A DNA stretch of 64,000 nt from contig NC_069136.1 in assembly GCF_026914265.1 (NCBI RefSeq), positions 37,237,862-37,301,861 of the forward strand, read 5' to 3'. Shown here in pieces: positions 41,945-54,003 of the stretch. Below the pieces are notes generated by a model that made no database searches, was not told the DNA's origin, and was given only the letters and a program-made list of their open reading frames with translations. The number at the start of each line of letters is the position of its first letter. The first letter of the stretch is position 1. This DNA is from Mya arenaria (taxonomy: Eukaryota; Mollusca; Bivalvia; Myida; Myidae). The position numbers and the translations under genes are program-made.

Positions 41945-42765
41945 CTAACGTGTACGCGTATTTCAACGTGTAGGTACAAGATGACGTGTAGGCTTATTTA
42001 TACGTGAAGGTACAATATGGCTTGTACGCGTATCTATAAATGTGTAGGTACAAGATGACGTGTAGGCGTATTTATACGTGAAGGTACAATATGGCTTGTA
42101 CGCGTATTTAATAATGTGTAGGTACAAAATGACGTGTATGCGTATTTATACGAGAAGGTACAAGATGGTTTGTACGCGTATATATAAACGTGTAGATACA
42201 AGATGACGTGTGCGCGTATCTATAAATGTGCAGGTACAAGATGACGTTACGCGTATCTATAAATGTGTAGGTACAAGATGACGTGTACGCGTTTTTATAA
42301 ATATGTAGGTTCAACATGACGTGCGCGCGTATCTATAAATGTGTAGGTACAAGATGACGTGTGCGCGTATCTATAACTGGGTAGGTACAAGATGACGTGT
42401 GCACGTATCTATAAATGTGTAGGTACAAGATGACGTGTGCGCGTATCTATAAATGTGTAGATACAAGATGACGTGTAGTCGTATTTATACGTGTAGGAAC
42501 AAGATGACGTGTACGCGTATTTATACGTGTAGGTACAAGATGGCGTGTACGCGTATTTATACGTGTAGGTACAAGATGGCGTGTACGCGTATTTATACGT
42601 GTAGGTACAAGATGGCGTGTACGCGTATTTATACGTGTAGGTACAAGATGACGTGTACGCGTATCTATACGTGTAGGTATAAGATGGCGTGTACACGTAG
42701 TTATACGTGTATGTACAAGATGACGTGTACGCGTATTTATACGTGTAGGTACAAGATGGTGTGAC
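41945..42765. repeat. 36-bp minisatellite
   Basis: About 22 units of 'gtgtaggtacaagatgacgt' followed by 'gtacgcgtatttatac'. Because 36 is a multiple of three, open frames run through it on both strands (TCRYKMACTRIY repeats). These are by-products, not genes. Most units contain the palindrome TACGCGTA. Units 42490-42760 are the most uniform; the left side is more varied (tataaatgtg replaces tttatacgtg). Confidence 0.95.
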
Positions 42766-45110
42766 TGTGTTGTTATGAATGTGACATGACTATGTTTTTT
42801 TTATGTGGCATGCCTGTGTTGTTTTAAATGTGGTATGACTATGTTGTTGCGTATGATGCATGTCTGTATTATTTTGTATGTGATATGAATATGTTGTTTT
42901 GTACGTTGCATGACTGTATTGTTTTGTATGTGGTATCATTGTGTTGTTTCGCATGTGGCATGACTATGTTGTTTTGCTTGTGGTATGACTCTGTTATTTT
43001 GTATGTGGTATGACTCTGTTGTTTTGTATGTGAAAAGACTCTGTTGTTTTGTATGTGGTTTGACGCTGTTGCTTTGTATGTTGTTTGACTCTGTTGCTTT
43101 GTATGTGATATGACTGTGTTGTTTTGTTTATGGCATGACTGTGTTGTTTTGTATCTGGTATGATTGTGGTATTTTGTTTGAGGCATGACAGTGGTGTTTT
43201 GTTTGAGGCATGACTATGTTGTTTTTGTTTGTGGCATGACTATGTTGTTTTGTTATTGGCAAGACTGTGTTGTTTGTATGTGGTATGATAATGTTGTTAT
43301 GTATATGGTATGACTATGTTTTTTTATGTGCCATGTCTGGGTTGATTTGTGTCTGGCATGTTTCTGCTCTTTTGTATGTGGAATCTCTGAGCTGTTTTGT
43401 AAGTGGCATGACTGTCTTTTTTGTATTTGGTAGGACTGTGTTGTTTTGTATGTGGCATGACTTCGCTGTTTTGTATGTGGCATGACTATCTTGTTTTGAA
43501 TGTGGTAGGACTGAGCTGTTTTGTACGTGGCACGACTGAGCTGTTTCATATGTGGTATGACTGTGTTGTTCTGTATGTGGTATGACTGTGTTGTTTTGTA
43601 TGTGGTATGACTCTGTTGTTCTGTATGTGGCATGATTGTGTTTTTCTGTATGTGGTATGACTGTGTTGTTTTGTATGTGGTATGACTGTGTTGTTCTGTA
43701 TGTGGTATGACTGTATTGATTTGTATGTGGTATGACTATATTGATTTGTATGTGGTATGATTGTGTTGTTTGGTATGTGGTATGACTGTGTTGTTTTGTA
43801 TGTGGTATGACTGTGTTGTTCTGTATGTGGTATAACTGTGTTGTTCTGTATGTGGTATGACTGTGTTGTTTTGTATGTGGTATGACTGTGTTGTTCTGTA
43901 TGTGGTATGACTGTGTTGTTTGGTATGTGGTATGACTGTGTTGTTCTGTATGTGGTATGACTGTGTTGTTCTGTATGTGGTATAACTGTGTTGTTCTTTA
44001 TGTGGTATGACTGTGTTGTTCTGTATGTGGTATGACTGTGTTGTTCTGTATGTGGTATAATGTGTTGTTTGGTATGTGGTATGACTGTGTTGTTCTGTAT
44101 GTGGTATGACTGTGTTGTTTTGTATGTGGTATGACTGTGTTGTTCTGTATGTGGTATGACTGTGTTGTTCTGTATGTGGTATGACTGTGTTGTTTGGTAT
44201 GTGGTATGACTGTGTTGTTCTGTATGTGGTATGAATGTATTGATTTGTATGTGGGATGAATGTGTTGTTCTGTCGTGGTATGACTGTGTTATTTTGATGT
44301 GGTATGACTGTGTTGTTCTGTATGTGGTATGACTGTGTTATTTTGATGTGGTATGAATGTGTTATTTTGATGTGGTATGACTGCGTTATTCTGTATGTGG
44401 TATGACTGTGTTATTATGTATGTGGTATGACTGTATTGATTTGTATGTGGTATGACTGTGTTGTTCTGTATGTGGTATGACTGTGTTGTTCTGTATGTGG
44501 TATGACTGTGTTATTCTGTATGTGGTATGACTGTATTGATTGGTATGTGGTATAACTGTGTTGTTCTGTATGTGGTATGACTGTATTGTTTGGTATGTGG
44601 TATGACTGTGTTGTTTGGTATGTGGTATGACTGTGTTGTTTGGTATGTGGTATAGCTGTGTTGTTCTGTATGTGGTATGACTGTGTTATTCTGTATGTGG
44701 TATAACTGTGTTGATTGGTATGTGGTATGGCTGTGTTGTTGTGTATGTGGTATGACTGTGTTGTTCTGTATGTGGTATAACTGTGTTGTTTTGTATGTGG
44801 TATGACTGTGCTGTATGTATGGGGAATGACTGTCTTGTTTTGTATGTGGTATGACTGTGCTGTATGTATGTGGAATGACTGTCTTGTTTTGTATATGGTA
44901 TGACTGTGATGTATGTATGGGGAATGACTGTGTTGTTTTGTATGTGGTATGACTGTGCTGTATGTATGGGGAATGACTGTCTTGTTTTGTATGTGGTATG
45001 ATTATGTTGTTTTGTGTGTTGTTTTGTATGTGACATGACTGAGCTGTTTTGTATGAGGTATTACTGTGCTGTTTTGTATGGGGCATGATTGTGTTGTTTT
45101 TAATGTTGTA
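42765..45110. repeat. 25-bp G/T-rich minisatellite, array 1
   Basis: About 93 units of 'tatgtggtatgactgtgttg' plus 'ttttg/ttctg'. The consensus has 13 T, 8 G, 3 A and a single C on the plus strand. The left third (to 43600) is diverged and the middle is more uniform. At 44800-45000 a roughly 70-bp higher-order unit with 'ctgtatgtatggggaatgac' recurs. Long minus-strand frames (HTKQHSHTTYKTTQSYHIQN) are products of the period. The same unit forms the array at 60640-63945. Confidence 0.95.
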
Positions 45111-46249
45111 TCACAATATTTTGATTGTCTTCGGGCCTTGACTATGGAGCTTTTAGCAGGGTTATTGCTATTGATTGGTCCTTCAGTTTACATTGTAATC
45201 TTGTTACTTTCTTTTGATGAAATTTCACAAACATAAACCTTTATATATATATGAACATATTGTAAGGCACGACTTACAGGCGTGATTCGTAACTATGAGA
45301 TGGCTCCAAACGCTTTAAGCGTTCCTGGAGGTAAATTCCAAGGCGTTACTCGATGATATATAGTTACATGTAGCCTTAGTGTTTAATGTGTTGCTGGAGT
45401 GAGATTCGGAGGCGTGACTCGAAAATGTTTAGTTAGCTTATAATGTTTTGTATGTTTACCAGGCGTGATTCGGTAGTGTTGACAAAACTTTTAATTGGTG
45501 TGAGATTTCAAGCCTGACTCTATAGTGAAGAGATGTTAATGGTTTTTTTTGTTTTTCTTGAGTGCTATTGAAATGCCACAAGCTTTATTGGAATCGGTAC
45601 AGGATGGGGGGTTGCAACCGTTCCGCGACAGTCCTGAAATAGTACAAGAGAATATTTCATGTCAATAAGTACAGAAATTATGCATCAATCACACCAAAAC
45701 TCCCCCATCCCCCTTGAGCGTCAAACCCTGGAGCCGCCCCTGCTTAAGAGTATGAAAATATTGATATTCTTTGCTCATATATATGTTGTTGGTATTTTAT
45801 AGGTAATTCCCGTATTGTTCAGAATGGAATATTGTTTATGGGGACATTAAGTATAGATCATGGTCGCGACATCATGCAGAATTCTCGATAACAAATTTGA
45901 CTTGCGTTAATACTTAAATTATAAAGATTTACATTCCTTTACCAACTACGGCTTAAAAAAAATCAAATTTATACAACAATTTTTCATACCCTTTAAATGT
46001 TCAATTAGACCAAATCATATGTCAAAATGGACCTTTAAATAATTGATCATATCATATATTAACGTACATGATAGATAAAGCTATCTAAAACCGACCTTTG
46101 TAAACACCGTATTTGTACATGAAACGTCACTGCACAGTGAACATATCTAAATCGAAAGTAGATGTCTTTCGATTGATATATTTTACCTGGAGGTGAATGC
46201 ATAGTGAACTATACTAAAACGAAAGTAGATTGATATTTGTATATTCACA
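45111..46249. other. spacer upstream of the TRIM-like gene
   Basis: It contains a degenerate 'aggcgtgattcg/aggcgtgactcg' motif spaced irregularly at about 45285-45510. No gene is supported. The promoter of the downstream gene must lie here or further left, but no core element is clear. Confidence 0.45.
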
Positions 46250-46250
46250 G
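46238..46250 (+). promoter_or_regulatory. probable 3' splice site in the 5' UTR
   Basis: 'tttgtatattcacag' ends at 46250, 72 bp before the ATG at 46323. It would leave the whole TRIM-like coding region in one exon after a 5' non-coding exon, a common layout for bivalve TRIM-like genes. Confidence 0.4.
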
Positions 46251-46322
46251 CGGATAAACAGGTACGGAAGATTTAAACCTGTTCTTAAAAAATAAGGAGA
46301 ATAAACACTCAACAAGAAAACT

Positions 46323-48059
46323 ATGGCTACCGGAGGATTTGACGATACACTTCTAGATTGTGGTAGTGACGCCGTCGGTGGAAGAGTCGGGAGCAAGTGC
46401 GAACCTTGTCGTCGTCGGGACAGGTCAGAGGTGGCTTCGTTGTATTGTAATACATGCAAGGTCTATCTATGCGATGACTGCTGTGATGGACACAAGGTGC
46501 ACATGACTAACGTAGATGAACATCATATTGTGGCTGCCAATGAAGCCTGTGTCAAGCCAGATGTCGATATGAAGGGACTGGATCAGTGTTTAGAACATAA
46601 ACGAGTGTTCATGTTTCACTGTGAAGACCACGAAGATTTGTGCTGTGAAATATGTGCCTTTTCTCGTCATCGTAGATGCGATAATATCCACGAAATAGCA
46701 ATGGTAGCTAAGAATGTGAAAGATGATGAAAGGGAAAAGATACGTTCATCCATTAATTCTGCCTCAGAAGTTATAATGAAATGCGAGGAGGATCAATTGA
46801 ACAACGTTTCGCGAGTGGAAGAAATCGTAAAAGAAATTGATATTTACAAGGAAGACTTATTAACGAAAATTGAGAAGGCTAAGGCGCGAATTGTCAGCGA
46901 AATGACTAACCATAACACACAGGAAGACGAACGTCTTAATACGAGGAGAAATGTGGCTGAAAACCTGAAGAAAGAACTCCACACGAACTTGGCAATGTCT
47001 GATAGCGTTCGCGAGAAAGGCACGGAAACGGAAATATTCATTCTAAACCACATTCTCAAAATGACGCAAGAGAAGGCAGCACAAACACTGAACACTTTAT
47101 TGAAGAATGATTACACCGTCAAAGTGGGACTAAGAATCAACGAAAACATTTTACAAATTAAAACTACTGATGTCGCATTATTCTCATTAAATAAAACACA
47201 AGAGCCAAAAACACAAGAACCAAAAACACAAAGGCCGGTGAGTCTAGAGTTGTTGAAAACCATGGAGCTTGTGAAGACAGGATACGACCAGATGAAGCCG
47301 TTTGTTTCTGGGCTGGACTTTCTGCCGGACGGGAGGATCGTCGCCGTGGATAAATACAACTGGAAATGTTTTATTTTGAGTGACACATTGAAGAGGTTCG
47401 ACACATTTTATAAATTTCAGATATATCCTAGGGACGTAACATCGTACTCTGATAACAATATTGCAGTAACCGTTAGTTCCGGAGATATCCGAACCATCTG
47501 CCTTCTGACAGTGGACAGTGACAACACGTTCACGCTGATGAAGACGCTGCCCACGTCCACCAAATGCTTCTCCATCTGTCCCCTGAACGACCGCACGTTC
47601 GTAGTGAGCACTTATTACGACCCGCGGCCTGCCAGGGTGATAGACGTGGACGGCAAGGAGAGCGACTTCGACAGCGTGAAGTTTCCTGGAAAGACGTATA
47701 AGCTTGATGCAAGTACATGTACCTACATACAATCCCGGGGTACTCTGGTCCTTACAGACAGACATGCTCACACAGTTCACGTGTATAACACCGTATCCGG
47801 CAAGAGTAGAGAGGTGAAAGGTGGCCGGATACGGGATCCAAGAAGTGCATGTGTGGGACCAGGTAACTCCGTGTTTGTGTGCAGCCAGAACACAAACTCC
47901 GTCATCCAGATATCAACTGAGGGGGACATATTGGCGTCATGTGAAGTCGACATGAAGCTTCCGTACGCCGTTACCGTCTCCAGGGATGGCTCGAGAATGG
48001 CCGTGACCAACTGTCCGGAAGGCGTGAATACACTGAAGCTGTTTAAAATAGTACAATGA
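46323..48059 (+). CDS. TRIM-like protein, two B-boxes, coiled coil, beta-propeller; no RING
   Basis: A single open exon, 578 aa, starting in a good context (aaaactATGGCT). Residues 26-75 form a B-box 1-type zinc site (CEPC at 26-29, CNTC at 42-45, CDDCC at 50-54, and H57/H60). Residues 88-125 form B-box 2 (QCLEHKRVFMFHCEDHEDLC, then CEICAFSRHRRC). Residues 130-280 are charged and heptad-like, typical of the TRIM coiled coil that mediates dimerisation. A KTQEPKTQEPKTQRP linker (about 291-306) leads to a C-terminal NHL/YWTD-like beta-propeller (about 315-578) with blade-like repeats such as GLDFLPDGRIVAVDKYN and AVTVSRDGSRMAVTN. There is no RING at the N-terminus, so it probably lacks its own E3 activity. 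Related genes are often named TRIM56-, TRIM45- or TRIM71-like. Such genes are strongly expanded in bivalves, with proposed roles in innate immunity. Polyadenylation signals AATAAA follow at 48082-48091. Confidence 0.85.
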   Translation: MATGGFDDTLLDCGSDAVGGRVGSKCEPCRRRDRSEVASLYCNTCKVYLCDDCCDGHKVHMTNVDEHHIVAANEACVKPDVDMKGLDQCLEHKRVFMFHCEDHEDLCCEICAFSRHRRCDNIHEIAMVAKNVKDDEREKIRSSINSASEVIMKCEEDQLNNVSRVEEIVKEIDIYKEDLLTKIEKAKARIVSEMTNHNTQEDERLNTRRNVAENLKKELHTNLAMSDSVREKGTETEIFILNHILKMTQEKAAQTLNTLLKNDYTVKVGLRINENILQIKTTDVALFSLNKTQEPKTQEPKTQRPVSLELLKTMELVKTGYDQMKPFVSGLDFLPDGRIVAVDKYNWKCFILSDTLKRFDTFYKFQIYPRDVTSYSDNNIAVTVSSGDIRTICLLTVDSDNTFTLMKTLPTSTKCFSICPLNDRTFVVSTYYDPRPARVIDVDGKESDFDSVKFPGKTYKLDASTCTYIQSRGTLVLTDRHAHTVHVYNTVSGKSREVKGGRIRDPRSACVGPGNSVFVCSQNTNSVIQISTEGDILASCEVDMKLPYAVTVSRDGSRMAVTNCPEGVNTLKLFKIVQ

Positions 48060-48081
48060 AAGCGTATTTGTAAAAATTAGA

Positions 48082-48091
48082 AATAAATAAA
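48082..48091 (+). terminator. polyadenylation signals of the TRIM-like gene
   Basis: Overlapping AATAAATAAA 22 bp after the stop codon. Confidence 0.6.
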
Positions 48092-48984
48092 TATGTATTG
48101 TATAATCGATTATGAAAGTTACTATATTATGTGTTTAAACAATATTTGTTAGAAGTTTGTAACTAAGATTATTGTAATTATAAAATGTATTTGTGAAACA
48201 AAGACCTTTAATTGTCTTGTATTGATATGTTTTTAAGATAAATATGTCTCTAAATATATATGATTGGAAAATGAGTAAACACTCCTACGACAGAAAAATC
48301 AAACTTAGAAACGAACACAATTCTTAAGATTCTTATGAAACGCCTTCAAGAGTATTGTATTTACTGAACTAAAACATGTCCTCAATATATATAAATATTA
48401 TCAAAATGTGATGATTTATTGTATTGAGTATACTATCAGTTAAAGTGCGAGTCGTTGATGATGCTGATTTCGCGACTTTAATGATATATACATGTATCTT
48501 GCGCTCCGCGTTCGTGTATTATTTCTATCACCATGGTAGTGAGTGCATGAATAATAGTTGATTTCCAGGTTGTTATGTTAAAATTAATAATTTCATGTCG
48601 AAGAACATATTTAATATTATTCAATTAATACAAAATAATACACAATTTTGCATATTGTAAAAGCCTAAACTGGTATTAGTTATATATTTTTAATCTATTA
48701 GCTCCATATTTTACTCCTAAATTCTACTCCTGTTATTTTCCCCACTATTATTTTTTTTCATATTTCACGATTTTATTATTCATTGCTCTTGTAAAAAAGG
48801 ATGTATGTTTGAATTATCGTCACACTTTTTTACATTATTACATGTGAGATGTATATGCATTGATTTCATTTACCTAAGAATATTGAGAAGTCTGTTTGCT
48901 TTGATTAATATTGAAGTTATTGAAATAAAAATATGTAAATGTTATTATAATTGTTTCCTTGTGTTGCGATTAAAGAAAGCTGCT
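48092..48984. other. AT-rich spacer
   Basis: Nothing recognised. Confidence 0.5.
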
Positions 48985-49146
48985 TCTTAATGTGGTGTCA
49001 ATGATGGTGGTGGTGATGGTGGTGGTAGTGGAGGTGGTGCTGCTGCAGATACTGATGATGATGATGATGATGATGATAAACGATGATGATGCCGCTACTG
49101 CTGCTGATGATGATAAAGCTGGTGGTTGCGGTAGTGGTGGAGCTGG

Positions 49147-49177
<31 letters not shown>

Positions 49178-49197
49178 GATGATGATGATGATGATGA

Positions 49198-49229
<32 letters not shown>

Positions 49230-49293
49230 GATGGTGGTGTTGATGCTGGTGTCGGTGGTGGTGGTGGTGGTGGTGGTGATGCTGGTGGTGGTT

Positions 49294-49350
<57 letters not shown>
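48985..49350. repeat. compound (TGG)n/(GAT)n/(TTG)n trinucleotide microsatellite
   Basis: Alternating blocks of TGG, GAT, TTG and TGG/TGC, ending in about 24 GAT repeats (49285-49350). The poly-Asp, poly-Val and poly-His frames here are by-products of the triplet period. Confidence 0.95.
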
Positions 49351-49351
<1 letters not shown>

Positions 49352-49930
49352 CGATTTGAGTCATATTAGTATATTGCGAGTCGATGATTTATTATCAGGC
49401 GTAAAAAAGTGTAGTTTGGTTTTTCGTAATTTCCTTAAAAAGTGCATATTTTCAAAATAAAATATGAACATAACATTATTTTTTTTCAAACGTGATGTAC
49501 AGGTCGGCCTGGTACAGAATTCTGTTTCTCTAAAATAAAAATTGAACAAAATTAATGCCTACTAGCTACCATTTCAATTTTGGAGATGTTAGTGGAAAAA
49601 AACTTTTTTGCCCTATTTTTTACATATAAGTATGATATGCGTTTAATGCCGTTCACTTCATTATATAATTGTAATATTATTATATTTGTAAAATTATCTA
49701 TATTTAGCACCAAAACTTGTAATGTTTACGTGTAGTAAAATATGGTCTGTTCTATGATATAATTGTTTGTGTTTAAAATGCTATTTCTCTACCCATCACA
49801 TCCTTTGAAATGATACCAAAATGATACCGTTTCACAATCTTTAAAAAAGAGTCATATTATTGGACATTTTATTCGGATTCCTTAAAAAAACATATTTCAA
49901 TGCACCGTATTGAACAAAAAACAAATGATG
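49351..49930. other. AT-rich spacer
   Basis: Nothing recognised. Confidence 0.5.
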
Positions 49931-49934
49931 TACG

Positions 49935-51130
49935 TGAAGTTAGCGGCTTAGCGGCGTGAAGTTAGCGGTCTGGAGGCCCAGCGGCGTGGATTTAGCGGCC
50001 TTGCAAATAATTGTTTTAAAAGAAAACGCATGCATAAATGCTTTGAAATAGAAACCAATCTTAGGCCGCTAGGCGCTGAAGTGCTTGATCGACTTTTTTG
50101 AAAAAAAGTTGAAAAACGCTTCAGAGTGATAATTTGCGCATAAAACGGTAAAAATATCATTGTTTTAGAAGAACAGGCGTGTTTAAATGCTTTGAAAAAG
50201 CTGACTGCTTGATCGACTTTTTTTGAAAATAAATGTTGATAAAAGCTTCACAGTGATAGTTTGTGCAAAAAAAGTAAATATATCATTGTTTAAGAAGAAA
50301 AGGCATGTATACATACTTTGAAATAGGAAAACATTTAAGGCCGCTAGGACGCCAGGCCGCTAACTTCACGCCGCTAGGCCACAAGGCCGCTGAAGTGCTT
50401 GATCGACTTTTTTGAAAAAATGTTTATAATCGCATCAGATTGATAATTTGTGCATTAAAACAGTTAATTTATCAAAGTTTTAGAAGAAAACGTATAACAA
50501 ATGCTCTGAATAGGAAACAATAAGGCCGCTATGTTAATGTATGAATAAAAAAAAAAAGATTTATCATTGTTTTCCAAAAAAACGCATTAACAATTGCTTT
50601 GAAAAAGAGAAAAAAAGGCTCTAGGCCGCCAACTTCACGCCGCTAGGCCGCTAACTTCACGCCGCTAGGCCGCTTACTTCACGCCGCTAGGCCGCTAACT
50701 TCATGCCGCTAGGCCACTAATTTCATGCCGCTAGGCCGCTAATTTCATGCCGCTAGGCCGCTAATTTCATGCCGCTAGGCCGCTAACTTCATGCCGCTAG
50801 GCCGCTAACTTCACACCGCTAGGCCGCTAACTTCACGCCGCTAGGCCACTAATTTCATGCCGCTAGGTCGCTAATTTCACGCCGCTAGGCCGCTTACTTC
50901 ACGCCGCTAGGCCGCCAATTTCACACCGCTAGGCCGCTAATTTCATGCCGCTAGGCCGCTAACTTCATGCCGCTAGGCCGCTAATTTCACGTCGCTAGGC
51001 CGCTAAGTTCATGCCGCTAGGCCGCCAACTTCACGCCGCTAGGCCGCCAACTTCACGCCGCTAGGCCGTTAATTTTTACGCCGCTAGGCCGCTAATTTCA
51101 TGCTGCTAGGCCGCTTGGCCGCTAACTTCA
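49935..51130. repeat. 22-bp GC-rich minisatellite with interspersed longer units
   Basis: From about 50620 to 51130, some 23 units of 'ctaggccgctaacttcacgccg' type (22 bp; variants tttcatg and tttcacg). Shorter patches of the same motif at 49940-50000, 50060-50080 and 50335-50395 alternate with an AT-rich module of roughly 150-170 bp ('gcttgatcgacttttttgaaa', 'gataatttg.gcat.aaac') occurring four times. So a longer higher-order unit appears to have given rise to the pure 22-bp array. The GC-rich array is sharply different from its AT-rich surround. Confidence 0.9.
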
Positions 51131-51478
51131 CGTACATAACCAAATGGACGATTTTTACTTTTAAAATTGTAAAACATTCATAATTATCTGATTATCTAGA
51201 TAAATAACATCAAAAGAATAAACGCAGTAGAATTATCTCACACAATATATTTGAGTAAGGATTCAATCGAACAATGTAGCCATGGTCAAGATATAAGATA
51301 ATACAATTGTTTATTTTATTTTTCTTAAAGATTGTTTCCCGATATATCTCGTATACCAGAGTTGGGATGCAAAGTGAAAAGTTTAATAATACTATAATCT
51401 GATTATATTGCATACTTGCATAAAATACAGTTTAATGTAAACCTTGATTTATAGTATAACAAACAAATATCCCATATT

Positions 51479-51657
51479 ACAGTCAAAACTCGCAATGTCG
51501 AAGTCTTTGGGACCTTTGAAAATACTTCGAGATAACGAACATTCGATTTAACCGAAATATAAAACTTGTCTTACTTACCCTATCACATTTGAAAGAAAGT
51601 TAAAAAAAACCCAGAAAATCGAGAAAATTTACTTCGACATAGCCGGGTTCGACTGTA
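51479..51657. mobile_element. ~179-bp palindromic MITE-like element
   Basis: 'acagtcaaaactcgcaatgtcgaag' at the left (first 20 bases decisive) is mirrored by 'cttcgacatagccgggttcg' and 'actgt' at the right. 'cttcgagataacgaacattc' lies inside. This is the pattern of a short non-autonomous inverted-repeat element. Confidence 0.55.
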
Positions 51658-51659
51658 TA

Positions 51660-52690
51660 TGTCTCAATATGAAAGGGCAACACTATAGATGAAAAAACGT
51701 TGTTGTTGTTTTTATTATTTTTTTATTTTAATGCATTATCGTATTTAACCAATTTGAATTTTATGATTAAAACAAAAGAAATATAGCATACGATTTAGGT
51801 ACAGATAAAAAAATATCAGCGACATTTTGGCGTTATTTTAACTATGGAATATGTGGCCACGTAGCTATCAATTAAAACAATTATTTAAAAAGCCTTATAC
51901 CTTTTTATCTGAGCCTTAATTATGAGTTAATTTAAAACATGATATGCATAAAACACCTATATTATGCGCCTTTAAAGGAAACAACAATCCTGATATATGC
52001 TGATCATCGAATAGAATATGAGTTAAATAAACTGAAATTAAAAGTGCTGTTTCATAAATCAATAGAAAACAATGAAATTGTGTGTGTTTTAAGTTGACAT
52101 AATAGTTTATTAATATAAATGAAAGGTTTTCGATATATGATTTTTTATTATAACGTTTAACTCAAATAACAACTTTGTTCTCGAGCTCAAACCAACACAG
52201 CTGTACTGTTTATGGAAAGAAAAAACAATTGTTAAGGAAAAACATGCTGATATAGAGAAAAAGTTAATTGATGCGTATCAATTTGAAAGGTTATGACTCA
52301 TATGGAGCGCAAATAGCCGCCTCCCTGCATGAGATATTTCCTTTTTCATTAATGAATTCACTAACAGAGTTAAAATGTTATTTATAATAAATCTAATACG
52401 AAAGTTGCAATCTCCTTTAATAAAATGTTATTATCATATCAAGTGTTTAATCTCGATACAAAGTCTTAAAGGCACACATGAAATATGTGAGCTACGTGCA
52501 ATGTTTGCGGCTAGTCAGATAAAGATTGATTATGATAACAGGCAAAATCGCGTATGCGGGTTAACTTAAAGGACTTGTCTGTTTCGTCGCAAAATTATTT
52601 TCATTAAAATCATTGAGGCACCTTTTCCGGAAATGAAACAATTTTGGTATAGCACGGTAATTTACGATTGTCACGGTAAAGTTACCAATC
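51660..52690. other. AT-rich spacer with diverged repeat copy at 52360-52565
   Basis: The 52360-52565 block is the relative of 70-445 at the left of the window ('ttaaaggcacacatgaaata', 'tgtgagctacg', 'attgattatgataac'). No gene. Confidence 0.5.
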
Positions 52691-53464
52691 AACTGCAGGT
52701 GTTATGAAGGTGTGTACACGGCTCGGTAGCGCAGTCTGTATTACACTCACCTTGACAGTGGGTAGTCCCGGGATTGAGCCCCGGTCTGGCTATACGTTGC
52801 CTATCCAGGTGTTATGAAGGTGTGTACGCGGCTCAGTAGCGCAGTCTGTATAACACTCACCTTGACAGCGGGCTGTCCCGGGATTGAGCCCCGGTCTGGC
52901 TATACGTTACTTATCCAGGTGGTATGAAGGTGTGTTCACGGCTCGGTAGCGCAGTCTGTATTACACTCACCTTGACAGCGTGTGATCCCGGAATTGAGCC
53001 CCGGTCTGGCTATACGTTACCTATCCAGGTGTTATTGAGGTGTGTTCACGGCTCGGTAGCGCAGGCTGTATTACACTCACCTTGACAGTGGGTGGTCCCG
53101 GGATTGAGCCCCGGTCCAGCTATACGTTACCCATACAGGTGTTATTGAGGTGTGTTCACGGCTCGGTAGCGCAGTCTGTATTACACTCACCTTGACAGTG
53201 GGTGGTCCCGGGATTGAACCCCGGTCTGGCTATACGTTACCTATCCAGGTGTTATTAAGATCTTTTCACGGCTCGGTAGTGCAGTCTGTATTACACTCAC
53301 CTTGACAGCTGGTGGTCCCGGGATTGAGCCCCGGTCTGGCTATACGTTACCTATCCAGGTGTTATGAAGGAGTGTTCACGGCTCGGTAGTGCAGTCTGTA
53401 TTACACTCACCTTGACAGCGGGTGGTCCCGGGATTAAGCCCCGGTCTGACTATACGTTACCTAT

Positions 53465-54003
53465 CCAGGTGTTATGAAAGAGTGTTCACGGCTCAGTAGT
53501 GCAGTCTGTATTACATTCACCTTGACAGCGGGTGGTCCCGGGAATGAGCCCCGGTCTGGCTATACGTTACCTATCCAAGTGTTATGAAGATGTGTACACG
53601 CCTCGGTAGCGCAGTCTGTGTTACACTCACCTTGACGGCGGGTGGTTCCTGGATTGAGCTCCCGGTCTGGCTATACGTTACCTATCCAGGTGTTATGAAG
53701 ATGTGTACACGCCTCGGTAGTGCAGTCTCTATAACACTCACTTTAACAGCGGGTGGTCCCGGGATTGAGCCCCGGTCTGGCTATACGTTACCTATACAGG
53801 TGTTATGAAGGTGTGTACACGCCTCGGTATTGCAATCTCTATAACACTCACCTTGACAGCGGGTGGTCCCGGGATTGAGCCCCGATCTGGCTATACGTTA
53901 CCTATCCAGGTGTTATGAAGGTGTGTTCACGGCTCGGTAGCGCAGTCTGTATTACACTCACCTTGACAGTGGATGGTCCCGGGATTGAGCCCCGGTCCAG
54001 CTA
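53465..54003 (+). repeat. internal duplicated block of the tRNA-like satellite (first copy)
   Basis: About 540 bp nearly identical to 55335-55873, offset 1870 bp (17 units). One difference noticed: cttgacGgcg against cttgacAgcg. Both copies share unusual units (frame-shifting 'gagctcccgg', 'tcggtattgcaatctctata'). Confidence 0.85.

Noticed and set aside
42765-45110. CRISPR-like regular repeats
   Set aside because: Repeats are contiguous with no unique spacers, and the DNA is eukaryotic. The same reasoning applies to the 73-bp and 110-bp arrays.
49083-49460. Poly-Asp, poly-Val and poly-His frames
   Set aside because: They lie on a compound trinucleotide microsatellite.
53584-53808. Identical 74-codon frames at 53584 and 55454
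   Set aside because: Identity is due to duplication within the satellite; the frame simply follows two 110-bp units with small shifts.
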